Source of the DNA: Leptospira_B sp964571605
GTDB lineage: Bacteria; Spirochaetota; Leptospiria; Leptospirales; Leptospiraceae
Direction: 5' to 3'
Length of the DNA stretch: 12,214 nucleotides
NCBI GenBank assembly: GCA_964571605.1
Contig: CAZNCS010000111.1
Coordinates: 1 to 12,214, forward strand
The notes under the pieces were generated by a model. It did not search any database, was not told where the DNA came from, and saw only the letters and a program-made list of their open reading frames with translations. Below, one piece after another: positions 1 to 10,015 of the stretch. Within the stretch, counting starts at the first letter, position 1. Each line of letters opens with the position of its first letter. The position numbers and the translations under genes were made by a program.

Positions 1-1315
1 CGATGTCCTGGTCGGAGAGAGGATTTTCGGGATCTTCTTCTTTTATTAAAATTCGAATAATATCATGTATCGTTTTGGAAGATTCCATTCCACCTTCCGT
101 GGTTTTGGATTTGAGTCCGGATGAGAAGAACCATTTTAGCTCTAGTATTCCCCAAGAAGTTTGAACGTATTTATTGGATGTGATTCTTGAAATTGTAGAT
201 TCGTGAAGATCCAATCTCTCCGCTATGTCTTTTAAGGTAAGAGGTTTCAGAAAACGAACTCCTTTTCTGAAAAATTCAGTTTGGAGTTCTATAATTGCGG
301 AGACAACTCTATATAATGTTTGTCTTCTTTGGTTTACGGACCGAATCAACCATTCGGCGGAATTTAATTTGGTGGAAATATATTCTTTATCCGAATCTTT
401 TGCGCCTGCCCCTTTTTTGAGCATTCCCTTATATTCTTTATTTATTTTTAATTTAGGCAGCCATTCGTCGTTTAATAAAATGCTGAATTCTCCGTCTATT
501 TCCCGAATGATTACGTCCGGGACTATATAATCCGGTTTTTTTGGAGTATAAAGTGTGGCGGGAAACGGTTCTAATTTTTTGATTTCAGCGGCCATGGATT
601 CTATCGCTTCCACGGGTAGACCCATCTTTTTGGAAATTCCTTTGTAATCCAATTTTTCCAGATCTTTAAGATGTTCCGCGATCAATATATGAAGATTCGA
701 ATCATCCGGTTTTAGGATTTTTGCCTGTACAAGTAATGTTTCTTGGATATTACCCGCACCAATACCTAAAGGATCCAATTGGTGGATTTGTTCCAACACT
801 CTACGAATCGTCTTCTGGCTGACTCCTATTTCCGTGGCGAGTTCTTCCTGGGTCTGAGAAATAAATCCGCGATCGTCTAGCATAGAGACCAAAATTTCGG
901 CGATTTCCATTTCTTTTCCTTTTAAGGAAGAGATCCTCAATTGCCAAAGAAGATGTTCGGATAAGGACTGTGTATTCGGAGACGACTCTATATATTTCTG
1001 GTTTCTATCGGATGCATCCGTTCCGCGGTATTGCGGTTTGTCTAGACTAAAGGAGTCCTGCCAACCTGGATCGGAGTTTTTGATAAAATCGTTCTTTTCT
1101 TTTCTTCTTAAATCGTCTACGGAGTAGAGTTCCGGACTTTTACTTCGTTCGGAGGAAGCTTCTTCCTCCAACATAGGATTTTCGACTAACTCTGCGCTGA
1201 TTCTATCGGCTAGTTCTAGAGTAGACAAAGGCAAAAGTTCAATCGACTGACGCAAGTCCTGCGTCATGACTAACTTCTGGGTCTGTTTCTGGACTAGCTG
1301 ATGGTTCAGATTCAC
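1..1315 (-). CDS. rpoN: RNA polymerase sigma-54 factor, partial (C-terminus beyond left edge)
   Basis: Sigma-54 directs RNA polymerase to -24/-12 promoters that need an ATP-driven enhancer-binding activator. I translated the minus strand by hand and it stays open for 438 codons to the edge. The N-terminal activator-interaction region is clear (residues 1-50, with QDLRQSIELLPLSTLEL). A core-binding motif DPLGIGAGN lies near residues 181-189; most homologues have GVGAR there. The helix-turn-helix (LKDIAERLDLHESTISR, about 361-377) is followed by NKYVQTSWGILELKWFF. About 40 residues including the RpoN box (ARRTVAKYRE-type) lie outside the window. The start is GTG at 1315, and its GTGA overlaps the lptB stop, so translation is probably coupled. 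An ATG at codon 17 is rejected because it would remove the conserved Gln-rich start of region I. The gene ends the LPS-transport operon, as in Proteobacteria. Confidence 0.96.
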   Translation of the reverse strand, partial: MNLNHQLVQKQTQKLVMTQDLRQSIELLPLSTLELADRISAELVENPMLEEEASSERSKSPELYSVDDLRRKEKNDFIKNSDPGWQDSFSLDKPQYRGTDASDRNQKYIESSPNTQSLSEHLLWQLRISSLKGKEMEIAEILVSMLDDRGFISQTQEELATEIGVSQKTIRRVLEQIHQLDPLGIGAGNIQETLLVQAKILKPDDSNLHILIAEHLKDLEKLDYKGISKKMGLPVEAIESMAAEIKKLEPFPATLYTPKKPDYIVPDVIIREIDGEFSILLNDEWLPKLKINKEYKGMLKKGAGAKDSDKEYISTKLNSAEWLIRSVNQRRQTLYRVVSAIIELQTEFFRKGVRFLKPLTLKDIAERLDLHESTISRITSNKYVQTSWGILELKWFFSSGLKSKTTEGGMESSKTIHDIIRILIKEEDPENPLSDQDI

Positions 1316-2037
1316 AGTTTGAAGTCCTCTCCTAGATACATTCGTTTCGCTTCTTTATCATTCACGAGTTCTTTCGGAGTTCCCGCGATTAAAATCCTAC
1401 CGCTATGCATAATGTACGCACGATCGGTAATTTTTAAAGTCTCTCTTACATTATGATCCGTGATCAAAATTCCAAGGCCTTTATCTTTTAAACTATTTAT
1501 AACAGTTTGAATATCTTTTACAGCTATAGGGTCCACCCCTGCAAACGGCTCGTCAAGAAGGATAAAATCCGGATTTGTCACCAAAGCTCTGGCGATCTCG
1601 CATCTTCTTCTTTCTCCTCCTGAGAGTGTAAAACCTTTTTGGTTTGCCACACGCATAATTTGGAGTTCCAAAAGAAGTTCGTCTCTACGTCTAATAATTT
1701 CCGATCGTGGGATTTTTAAAGTTTCTAGAATCGCTTCCAAGTTTTCAGCAACGGTAAGTTTTCTAAAAATAGAAGCTTCTTGAGCGAGGTAACCGACTCC
1801 TAATCTTGCACGAGTGTGCATCGGAGCATCCGTTACATCTTCGTCGTCTATGAATACATGACCCGAGTCGGGTTGTACGAATCCCACAGACATATAAAAA
1901 GATGTGGTTTTTCCGGCACCATTCGGACCGAGTAAACCGACCACTTCTCCTTTTCGAATATCGAAACTAACTCCGTCTACGACCTTACGCTTATTATATA
2001 TTTTTACTAAGTTTTGGCATCGTATTCTTTGTCCCAT
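1312..2037 (-). CDS. lptB: LPS export ABC transporter ATP-binding protein LptB
   Basis: LptB is the cytoplasmic ATPase that powers extraction of LPS from the inner membrane together with LptF/G. At 241 residues it has the family's usual length. All nucleotide-binding motifs are intact: Walker A GPNGAGKTT (37-45), Q-loop Gln86, signature LSGGERRR (138-145), Walker B FILLDEP with Asp162/Glu163, and switch His195 in LITDHN. The RRRCEIARAL context after the signature is typical of LptB rather than of general amino-acid ABC ATPases. The ATG start lies 7 bp after the lptA stop and has only a weak ribosome site, so it probably relies on coupling. The stop overlaps rpoN by 4 nt. The partner permeases lptF/lptG are not in this window. 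Confidence 0.96.
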   Translation of the reverse strand: MGQRIRCQNLVKIYNKRKVVDGVSFDIRKGEVVGLLGPNGAGKTTSFYMSVGFVQPDSGHVFIDDEDVTDAPMHTRARLGVGYLAQEASIFRKLTVAENLEAILETLKIPRSEIIRRRDELLLELQIMRVANQKGFTLSGGERRRCEIARALVTNPDFILLDEPFAGVDPIAVKDIQTVINSLKDKGLGILITDHNVRETLKITDRAYIMHSGRILIAGTPKELVNDKEAKRMYLGEDFKL

Positions 2038-2044
2038 CTTGCGC

Positions 2045-3385
2045 TTAATTTCCTACATGGACCCCTTCGGTCAAAATTGATCTTCCTTCTCTAGGATAAA
2101 AGACGATTTTTCCCGCTCGGAGGATCTTGCCTCCCCTATCTATGCGAGGATTTCCTTCCAAAAGTATGGATTCTTCGTCTTCATAATACGTCGCGTATTC
2201 TCCCAAAGCTTCCGTACTTTTAGCTTTGATTCGGATATCGCCTCGGATCACTGTTTCGTGTTTGTCCAAAAATCTTTCGAATTCCTGAGCGGTAATCGTG
2301 CTCGTAACGTTATTGGACTTTTGATCGATAAATTCCATCTTACCTTCGTTTGTAAGGTGCATATAATCATCTTTTCTAAAAAAATCAAAAACATGTCCGG
2401 AAAGAAGAATATGATTTTCTCTATCGTCCACTTTGATATTTTTGCGGGCTTTGATAATTCTGGAATCGCTTCCTACTGACTCGATCGTATCTGCTGTAAT
2501 TTTTAAATCTTTTCTAAGAACGGTCGCGTTTCCGGCGAGTTGGACGGTTCTTTCATTATCCGCATTCGGTCCGCTTTCTATCCGGTCCCCTTTTAGGATA
2601 GTTATGATGTTTTCCGTCGTTTGTTTTCCTTCCGTATCCTTTTTAGTCTCCGAAGAGGATTGGAATAAAACAGTGTTTTCCTCGATGAGGATACGACTTT
2701 CATTCGTGTAGAATGTAAGTTTTTGCCCAGTTAGATAGCGATCTTTAGAAAGTAGAATCGGATTAGGATCTGTTACGATAGTATGTTCGGATTCTTTGAA
2801 TACAGCCTGGGAGCAGAAGATCGTGACGTCCGGATTAGAAACGATAACACCTCCTTGGAATTTTGTAACCTTGTTTGCCAGTTCCCTTTCTATCGTAGTT
2901 GCGGAAATTACGGTTTGTTTTCCTGTTTTATCCTTGAAATAAAGCCTCGGTCTTTCTCGGATATATACCATTTCGGAATATTTATCGTATTCTCCAATTC
3001 CCGCTCTAAGTGTGGTGCCGTTTTCAGAGTCGTCGATATGGACTCCGTTTTTGAGATAAGCTTTGTATGCTTCTTTTCCATAAACTTCTATACGGTTAGC
3101 GGATAATTTTACTTTTTTATGTTGGATCCAGGCACCACCTTCCAAACTAAAAATTGTGACTTTTGCTCCCTGGACTTCTTTGTCCTGCTGTGTAAGAGCG
3201 CTCGCTCCCCAATATGTGGGAAAACTTTCCTGTCTTTTAGGATCGGATTCGCCTACTCCTTGGAAAGGTTGGGGATCCAGGCTTTCCGAAGAAAATAATA
3301 AAGGTGGTCTGCTATGAGGTTGTAAAGAAAGACCGAAACAAAATACAAAAAGTAAAACCGATGTTTGGAAAGTGTTTTTTTTCAT
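2045..3385 (-). CDS. lptA: LptA/OstA-family periplasmic LPS-transport protein, enlarged
   Basis: LptA-type proteins form the periplasmic beta-jellyroll bridge along which LPS travels to LptD. This product has 446 residues, about 2.4 times the E. coli protein (185). It begins with a hydrophobic signal-like segment (residues 1-22, MKKN then VLLFVFCFGLSL). Several OstA-type strand blocks follow, in which phrases like 'xAxxIEVY' and 'GxVxVxD' recur: about 92-150, 160-215, 216-245, 260-320, 325-380 and 382-446, the last ending GKILRAGKIVFYPREGRSIL. A poorly conserved Thr/Lys/Glu-rich insert sits near 245-260. The assignment rests on the OstA-like strand pattern and on the place between lptC and lptB. 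The ATG start lies 4 bp after lptC without a clear Shine-Dalgarno. It could instead be an OstA-like paralogue with a structural role, but no other lptA candidate is seen here. Confidence 0.85.
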   Translation of the reverse strand: MKKNTFQTSVLLFVFCFGLSLQPHSRPPLLFSSESLDPQPFQGVGESDPKRQESFPTYWGASALTQQDKEVQGAKVTIFSLEGGAWIQHKKVKLSANRIEVYGKEAYKAYLKNGVHIDDSENGTTLRAGIGEYDKYSEMVYIRERPRLYFKDKTGKQTVISATTIERELANKVTKFQGGVIVSNPDVTIFCSQAVFKESEHTIVTDPNPILLSKDRYLTGQKLTFYTNESRILIEENTVLFQSSSETKKDTEGKQTTENIITILKGDRIESGPNADNERTVQLAGNATVLRKDLKITADTIESVGSDSRIIKARKNIKVDDRENHILLSGHVFDFFRKDDYMHLTNEGKMEFIDQKSNNVTSTITAQEFERFLDKHETVIRGDIRIKAKSTEALGEYATYYEDEESILLEGNPRIDRGGKILRAGKIVFYPREGRSILTEGVHVGN

Positions 3386-3389
3386 CGGA

Positions 3390-4010
3390 TTATTTAGGAG
3401 AAGAAGAAAGCGGATTGGACCCGCCTTGGGTGACTGCGCTCGGTCTTAGGATCGTAAATTTATTCAGATCCTTATCCGCTCTGAGTCCCACACCACGGAT
3501 AAAAGTTCCATTTGCATTGATCACAACTTCTTCGTCCGAACTGAGTTCTTTGGTTTCGTCATTATATTTTAGCGACTTGGCTCTTAGAGTTCTTTCTTCG
3601 ACGGTTCGAAGTACAATATCACCGGTGAGAACCATCATTTTGGTGGATTGGTTGATATCCCCTTTTTTGCCAGTGAGTTTGGATTTGAATTTGCCGTTTT
3701 CATACTGATCGAAATCGACTCCGTACAAAACGTATCTTTTTTCCTGTGAGTAAAGAAATGCTTCTTCCGCTTTTAATTTCCAGAGAAGTACTCCATCCGA
3801 GTCGTACTGGTCCTTTTGGAAATTTTTAAAAGATACGGTGGAACCTTTTTCTCTTTCTCCTTCTACTCGACTGTATTTTGCGTCAGGTTTGCTATGCTGT
3901 ACGAAAAAAATCAGAACTATGATTGCGATCGCCGATACCGCGACGGTGGGACCATATTGTTTCGCCGTATCTTTGTCGACATACGTTAGAAGTTTGCGAA
4001 TTGAAAACAA
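3390..4010 (-). CDS. lptC: LPS export protein LptC
   Basis: LptC is a single-pass inner-membrane protein that receives LPS from LptB2FG and passes it to LptA. The 206-residue product has a short basic cytoplasmic start, one transmembrane segment (about 20-38, GPTVAVSAIAIIVLIFFVQ), and a periplasmic strand-rich domain. That domain carries the LptC-like phrases LWKLKAEEAFLYSQEKRYVLYGV and LTGKKGDINQ. It is slightly longer than E. coli LptC (191). The start is TTG at 4010: in its frame an upstream TGA lies seven codons before it, and no ATG occurs before the membrane segment. The kdsA stop is 4 bp upstream. The identification combines fold features with gene order, because LptC sequences diverge strongly. 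Confidence 0.87.
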   Translation of the reverse strand: MFSIRKLLTYVDKDTAKQYGPTVAVSAIAIIVLIFFVQHSKPDAKYSRVEGEREKGSTVSFKNFQKDQYDSDGVLLWKLKAEEAFLYSQEKRYVLYGVDFDQYENGKFKSKLTGKKGDINQSTKMMVLTGDIVLRTVEERTLRAKSLKYNDETKELSSDEEVVINANGTFIRGVGLRADKDLNKFTILRPSAVTQGGSNPLSSSPK

Positions 4011-4014
4011 GTTT

Positions 4015-6489
<2,475 letters not shown>

Positions 6490-6533
6490 GCCAGTCTCCT
6501 ACCTGCTGAACAGAGTTTTCTTCAGTCTCCGAA

Positions 6534-6560
6534 AATCCAACTCAGAATTTCCGTTGGATT
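6534..6560 (-). terminator. Inverted repeat between rfaE2 and pyrG, weak terminator candidate
   Basis: A perfect 8-bp inverted repeat (AATCCAAC / GTTGGATT on the minus strand) encloses an 11-nt loop, about 27 nt after the rfaE2 stop. On the minus-strand transcript the stem ends in GGAUU followed by UUC, so the U-tract is short and the stem AU-rich. It may be a weak or attenuating terminator, or a processing site, within the 98-bp gap that separates the heptose pair from the pyrG-rpoN block. I found no convincing separate promoter between it and pyrG. Confidence 0.35.
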
Positions 6561-6587
6561 CCATCTTATTTGGGATAAAAATAGAAA

Positions 6588-7082
6588 TTAGGGCTTTTCT
6601 CTAATTTTGCGGATCAAATCCGTGCTCGAAAATCCTTCCACAAAAGGCAGGATTTTGATATCCCCCCCAAGGTTTCGAACAAGTGGGGTCTCCGGAAGTG
6701 CCTCCACATCATAATCCCCACCCTTGGTATGCAAATGAGGGGCAACTCGGGAGATAAGTTCTAAAGGGGTGTCTTCTGAAAATACGGTTACAAAATCCAC
6801 AAAAGCAAAACAGGAAAGAAGAAGGGCCCGGTCCTCTTCGGGATTTACGGGACGTTCCGGACCTTTGAGTCGTTTTACGGAAGAATCAGAATTGATCCCT
6901 ACCCATAAACAATCTCCTAGATCTCTTGCCTGAGCGAGATACGTCAAATGCCCTTTATGGACTAGGTCAAAGACTCCGTTTGTGAAAACGATTTTTCGAC
7001 TCGATCGGATTTTATCCGAAACCGCTTTAGCTTCCGAAAAAGGAATGATTTTATCCAAACATAAGGAGAAGGAATCGCTCAA
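6588..7082 (-). CDS. rfaE2: D-glycero-beta-D-manno-heptose 1-phosphate adenylyltransferase
   Basis: This is the nucleotidyltransferase half of HldE. It joins ATP and heptose-1-phosphate to give ADP-heptose for the LPS core. The 164 residues form one cytidylyltransferase-fold domain with TNGVFDLVHKGH (34-45, the HxGH nucleotide motif), GINSDSSVKRLKGPERPV (62-79) and the C-terminal FVEGFSSTDLIRKI. The start is TTG at 7082, which overlaps the rfaE1 TGA as TTGA; AGAGGAG stands 7 bases upstream. E. coli fuses this domain to the kinase, whereas here the two are separate but overlapping genes. No other start codon lies near the N-terminus. Nucleotide preference (ATP rather than CTP) is inferred from the HldE family. 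Confidence 0.93.
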   Translation of the reverse strand: MSDSFSLCLDKIIPFSEAKAVSDKIRSSRKIVFTNGVFDLVHKGHLTYLAQARDLGDCLWVGINSDSSVKRLKGPERPVNPEEDRALLLSCFAFVDFVTVFSEDTPLELISRVAPHLHTKGGDYDVEALPETPLVRNLGGDIKILPFVEGFSSTDLIRKIREKP

Positions 7083-8089
7083 CGGAAAGCTCCTCTTTTC
7101 TCCAGAGTTTCCAAAAGTTCTTCTAAAGATACTGTCTCGGCTCCTAATTTTCCTACGACAAGTCCCGCCGCTGCGTTCGCGACTAATGCAGCTTCCAATT
7201 CATTTAAACCACTCGCAAGAAATGCAGTATAAATGGAAATCACCGTATCACCGGCTCCGGTTACATCGAAAACTTCTCGAGCAACTGTGGGAATATGATA
7301 GGTTTTGGATTCGGAAGAGATATACAAACTCATCCCTTTTTCTCCCCGAGTAATCATCATAGAAGGAGATTTCAATTTTTCTGCGATCTCTCTGGCCGCA
7401 TTTTCAACATCGGCATCCGAATCCAATTTTCTACCTAAGGCCTTACCGGCTTCATGATGATTGGGAGTCATTACGGTTGCATTTTCATACTGGAAAAAAT
7501 GGGAAACCTGAGGATCAACGGTCACTATCTTTTTATGTTGGAGGGATAACCGGATCACTTCCTGGATCAAACTCGGAGTTAAAGTTCCTTTATCATAATC
7601 CGAAAGTACGACTCCGTCTGCTTCTTGGATTCTATCCGAAAAAGCTTGTAGCAATTCTTTCTCTTCTTCTTTACTTAGCGGAAACGTTTCTTCCCGATCG
7701 ATACGGCAGACTTGTTGGTGACCTGCGATCACTCTTGTTTTTAGAATTGTAGGAACCTGATCCGAATGTAGAACTTTATTCTTTTTGAGATCGGTCTTCT
7801 CGGATTCCAATAATTGATCCAAAACTTTTGCCGTTTTATCATTTCCGGCTCTTCCGAAAACAAAGGACACCACACCTAAACGAGAAAGATTTTTTACTAC
7901 GTTTCCCGCTCCACCTAATGTAGTTTTTTCGTTCCGGACCCATACAACCGGGACAGGAGCCTCGGGAGAAATTCGAGTTACTTCTCCCATCAGATATTCG
8001 TCCAAAATCAAATCTCCGATTACGATGATCTTTGTTTTGGAAAGTTGGGAGGCGGCTTGCAGATAGCGATTTTTATCTAAGTAATACAA
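7079..8089 (-). CDS. rfaE1: D-glycero-beta-D-manno-heptose-7-phosphate kinase (PfkB family)
   Basis: This is the kinase half of HldE, which phosphorylates heptose-7-phosphate at C1 in the ADP-heptose pathway. The 336 residues show the HldE-type PfkB layout: VIGDLILDEY (23-32), TRISPEAPVPVV (38-49), LGGAGNVVKNLSRLG (58-72), VLSDYDKGTL (161-170), and the catalytic anion-hole motif DVTGAGDT (275-282, base Asp281), followed by ANAAAGLVVGKLG. The start must be TTG at 8089 or a later non-ATG codon: an in-frame TAG lies two codons upstream and no ATG occurs before the conserved core. No clear Shine-Dalgarno is visible. It appears to be the first gene of the minus-strand LPS block. Confidence 0.94.
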   Translation of the reverse strand: MYYLDKNRYLQAASQLSKTKIIVIGDLILDEYLMGEVTRISPEAPVPVVWVRNEKTTLGGAGNVVKNLSRLGVVSFVFGRAGNDKTAKVLDQLLESEKTDLKKNKVLHSDQVPTILKTRVIAGHQQVCRIDREETFPLSKEEEKELLQAFSDRIQEADGVVLSDYDKGTLTPSLIQEVIRLSLQHKKIVTVDPQVSHFFQYENATVMTPNHHEAGKALGRKLDSDADVENAAREIAEKLKSPSMMITRGEKGMSLYISSESKTYHIPTVAREVFDVTGAGDTVISIYTAFLASGLNELEAALVANAAAGLVVGKLGAETVSLEELLETLEKRGAFR

Positions 8090-8151
8090 TTTCTAACCGG
8101 GGTTACTATTTTATTTGCGTTTTCCCTTCAAAAGGTTAGGATACTTCCTAA
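8090..8151. promoter_or_regulatory. Divergent intergenic region with a start-adjacent inverted repeat
   Basis: These 62 bp separate divergent rfaE1 (minus) and the LON-domain gene (plus), so both promoters must lie here or inside the opposite gene. The minus strand has TAAAAT (5 of 6 to a -10) without a convincing -35 partner. On the plus strand the 16 nt just before the GTG start read TTAGGA-TACT-TCCTAA (8136-8151), a perfect 6-bp inverted repeat. Its left arm holds the only Shine-Dalgarno-like AGGA, so the site would be paired when the hairpin forms. It could equally be a DNA operator. Promoter positions are not resolved. Confidence 0.4.
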
Positions 8152-8766
8152 GTGTCAAGAACTACAATTCCTATCTTTCCTCTCCCGGAAGTGATTCTTT
8201 TTCCAGGGACCTTTCTTCCTCTGCATATATTTGAGCCGCGGTACAGGATGATGTTGGACTATTGTTTCGAGTCTGGAGAAGAGATGGCTGTGGCTCCCAT
8301 AAAAATGGCAAACTATAATCAAAAAGATCCTCACCCTGAAATAGAATCGATTTTTGGATGGGGAACGATTGCCAGAAGAGATCCGCTCCCCGATGGAAGA
8401 ACCAATATTCTATTAGAAGGAAAAGGAATCGCTCGTTTGGAAGAATACCAAGTGATGGATCCTTTCCGAATCGGGTTCGTAGAAAAAATAGAACCAGATT
8501 CCAAATACATGGAAGATCAGATGTTTCAGGATATTTTCGATAAAATCCTATATCTGACCAAACGGATACTTTTAACGGAAGGCGCCAAGGAAGATCTGAT
8601 TCTACGCATGAATGATCTTTGGAGCCATCCGTTTCCAGTGGATTTTATTTCTTCGATTCTAAATTTCAATTTTCAGAAAAAACAACAAATTCTAGCAAGT
8701 TCAGACCAAATTTTCAAGGCAAAACTACTCGTAGAAATCGTCGAAGAAATGAATTTAGCGGAATAA
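8152..8766 (+). CDS. Stand-alone LON substrate-binding (N-terminal) domain protein
   Basis: The 204-residue product matches the LON N-terminal domain (PF02190-like) without ATPase or protease domains. It starts PIFPLPEVILFPGTFLPLHIFEPRYRMM and continues with GWGTIARRDPLPDGRTNILLEGKGIARL, typical of these domains, then a helical C-terminal part. Such proteins are common in bacteria, but their role is not settled; binding of peptides or unfolded substrates is inferred from the Lon domain. The start is GTG at 8152, directly preceded by an in-frame TAA. AGGA 10 nt upstream is the likely but distant ribosome site. It is the only complete plus-strand gene in the window, and its stop is one base from that of the convergent NlpC/P60 gene. 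Confidence 0.88.
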   Translation: MSRTTIPIFPLPEVILFPGTFLPLHIFEPRYRMMLDYCFESGEEMAVAPIKMANYNQKDPHPEIESIFGWGTIARRDPLPDGRTNILLEGKGIARLEEYQVMDPFRIGFVEKIEPDSKYMEDQMFQDIFDKILYLTKRILLTEGAKEDLILRMNDLWSHPFPVDFISSILNFNFQKKQQILASSDQIFKAKLLVEIVEEMNLAE

Positions 8767-8773
8767 ATTATTC
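8761..8773. other. Palindromic convergent gene ends (GAATAA-A-TTATTC)
   Basis: Both convergent genes end in codons GAA TAA and their stops are separated by a single A, so the junction is a perfect 13-bp palindrome. No intergenic space is left for terminators, so each transcript must run into the 3' end of the opposite gene. A T6 run at 8780-8785 follows on the plus strand, but no strong GC-rich stem precedes it. Confidence 0.6.
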
Positions 8774-10015
8774 ATTCACTTTTTTGAATATCCTTCTGGA
8801 AAGTGCAAAACGATCCAACCACCATTTCATTCTGATTTTATCTATCACAACTCCTCGGCTGGAAGAGGCATGTGCAAAATCTTCGCCGGAAAGTACTAAA
8901 CCCACATGAGTAACCTTGGACTGGTTCGGAGATGCGGAAAAGAAAATCAAATCCCCGGCTCTCATCTGTTCATGTTTAATACCGATCCCGAGTTTTGTTT
9001 GGGCACTCGACGCTCTGGACATTAATTTTTCGGGCACTCCGATTCTTCCGTCCGTGACTGCTCTAAAAGTGAAACCGGAACAATCCGTCCCGGTTTTGGC
9101 AGCATTCGCCCATTTATAAGGAGTTCCCAGCCATTCCCCGGCGACTTTACGCAATGTAGGAGCAGAAAGAGTTTCCCAACCTTCCTTGGGGGGTTTTGGA
9201 TCCGTATCTGGTTCGGTGGTTTCAGGTAGATTCGGAATTAAGGGGGCATCCGGTAGAGGTTCTATACGAGGGCGATCTCCGATTACGATCCCACCTACTT
9301 CATCCAAAGAGGATTCAATGGAACGCGCGGAAGAAAGTTTTTTAGGAGAATTATCTTTTTCACCCGCATGCAATTTTTTTAAATTAGAAAGAAGAATATA
9401 AGATCCGCCTTCCATCTTGGAGTCCAAAACTTGTTTGAAACCGTTTTCCATCTTTTCAAAAGGAACGGATCTACCTTTTGCAGGAAGTCCGGAAAGAATT
9501 TTGGTAGCGAGGCGGTTTTGGGGAAAATCCACTAATTTGCCGGCAATCAGTGCGCGTCCTCCCGTCAGAATGGAAAAGCCGTCCCATTTTTTTTCGAGAG
9601 CCGCTTCTACAAAACGATTCCGAATTTCCTCCCGAATATCCGCTTTCTTGGTTTCTTTAAAATACAAACCTATATAGCTGAAATCTTCTTTGGATACATC
9701 TCTTTTAGAAGAAACAGGAATGGCATCCTCTGCTTCTTCAAAACTCAAACCGCTTTGGATTGCGTAGTCCAAATTTACGATCAGGTCGGCGGTTTTTTCC
9801 GGAGTCACACCTTCTAAAATTGCCCAAGGAACCACATTTTTTGTAATTCCTAAAACATCTTTTTCTCCGGCTCGTTTCCCCAATCTTTGGAAAACGGAAT
9901 TTTTGATTAAAAGACTTTGGCTTTGGTTCCAATCCGACTTTAACAAATCCTGAAAAGGATCCGCTGAGATGGAAAGGTTGATTGATAGAAAAATAAGTAG
10001 AAGTAGAAATTTCAT
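8768..10015 (-). CDS. Secreted NlpC/P60-family cell-wall peptidase
   Basis: NlpC/P60 enzymes are cysteine peptidases that usually cut gamma-D-Glu-diaminopimelate bonds in peptidoglycan stems. With the ATG at 10015 the protein has 415 residues and starts directly with a signal peptide (MKFLLLLIFLSINLSISA) that has no lipobox Cys. An in-frame TTG six codons upstream is rejected because it spoils the signal peptide. Residues of about 20-245 are helical and not recognised. A Pro-rich linker (about 248-279) leads to the catalytic domain: Cys312 (GTDCSGF), His370 (VTHVGL) and His382 (FAHASS), a complete Cys-His-His triad. The ATG overlaps the upstream transporter stop as ATGA, so the two are probably co-translated. 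Location is predicted periplasmic. Confidence 0.9.
   Translation of the reverse strand: MKFLLLLIFLSINLSISADPFQDLLKSDWNQSQSLLIKNSVFQRLGKRAGEKDVLGITKNVVPWAILEGVTPEKTADLIVNLDYAIQSGLSFEEAEDAIPVSSKRDVSKEDFSYIGLYFKETKKADIREEIRNRFVEAALEKKWDGFSILTGGRALIAGKLVDFPQNRLATKILSGLPAKGRSVPFEKMENGFKQVLDSKMEGGSYILLSNLKKLHAGEKDNSPKKLSSARSIESSLDEVGGIVIGDRPRIEPLPDAPLIPNLPETTEPDTDPKPPKEGWETLSAPTLRKVAGEWLGTPYKWANAAKTGTDCSGFTFRAVTDGRIGVPEKLMSRASSAQTKLGIGIKHEQMRAGDLIFFSASPNQSKVTHVGLVLSGEDFAHASSSRGVVIDKIRMKWWLDRFALSRRIFKKVNE

Noticed and set aside
225..530. Plus-strand open frame inside rpoN
   Set aside because: Shadow frame: rpoN on the opposite strand is intact with family motifs across this stretch. The same reasoning excludes the other opposite-strand and offset frames in the window.
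2000..2035. TGGCAT...TTTG stretch resembling a sigma-54 promoter
   Set aside because: It lies inside lptB coding sequence, on the wrong strand for any gene start, and lacks the GG/GC spacing with certainty.
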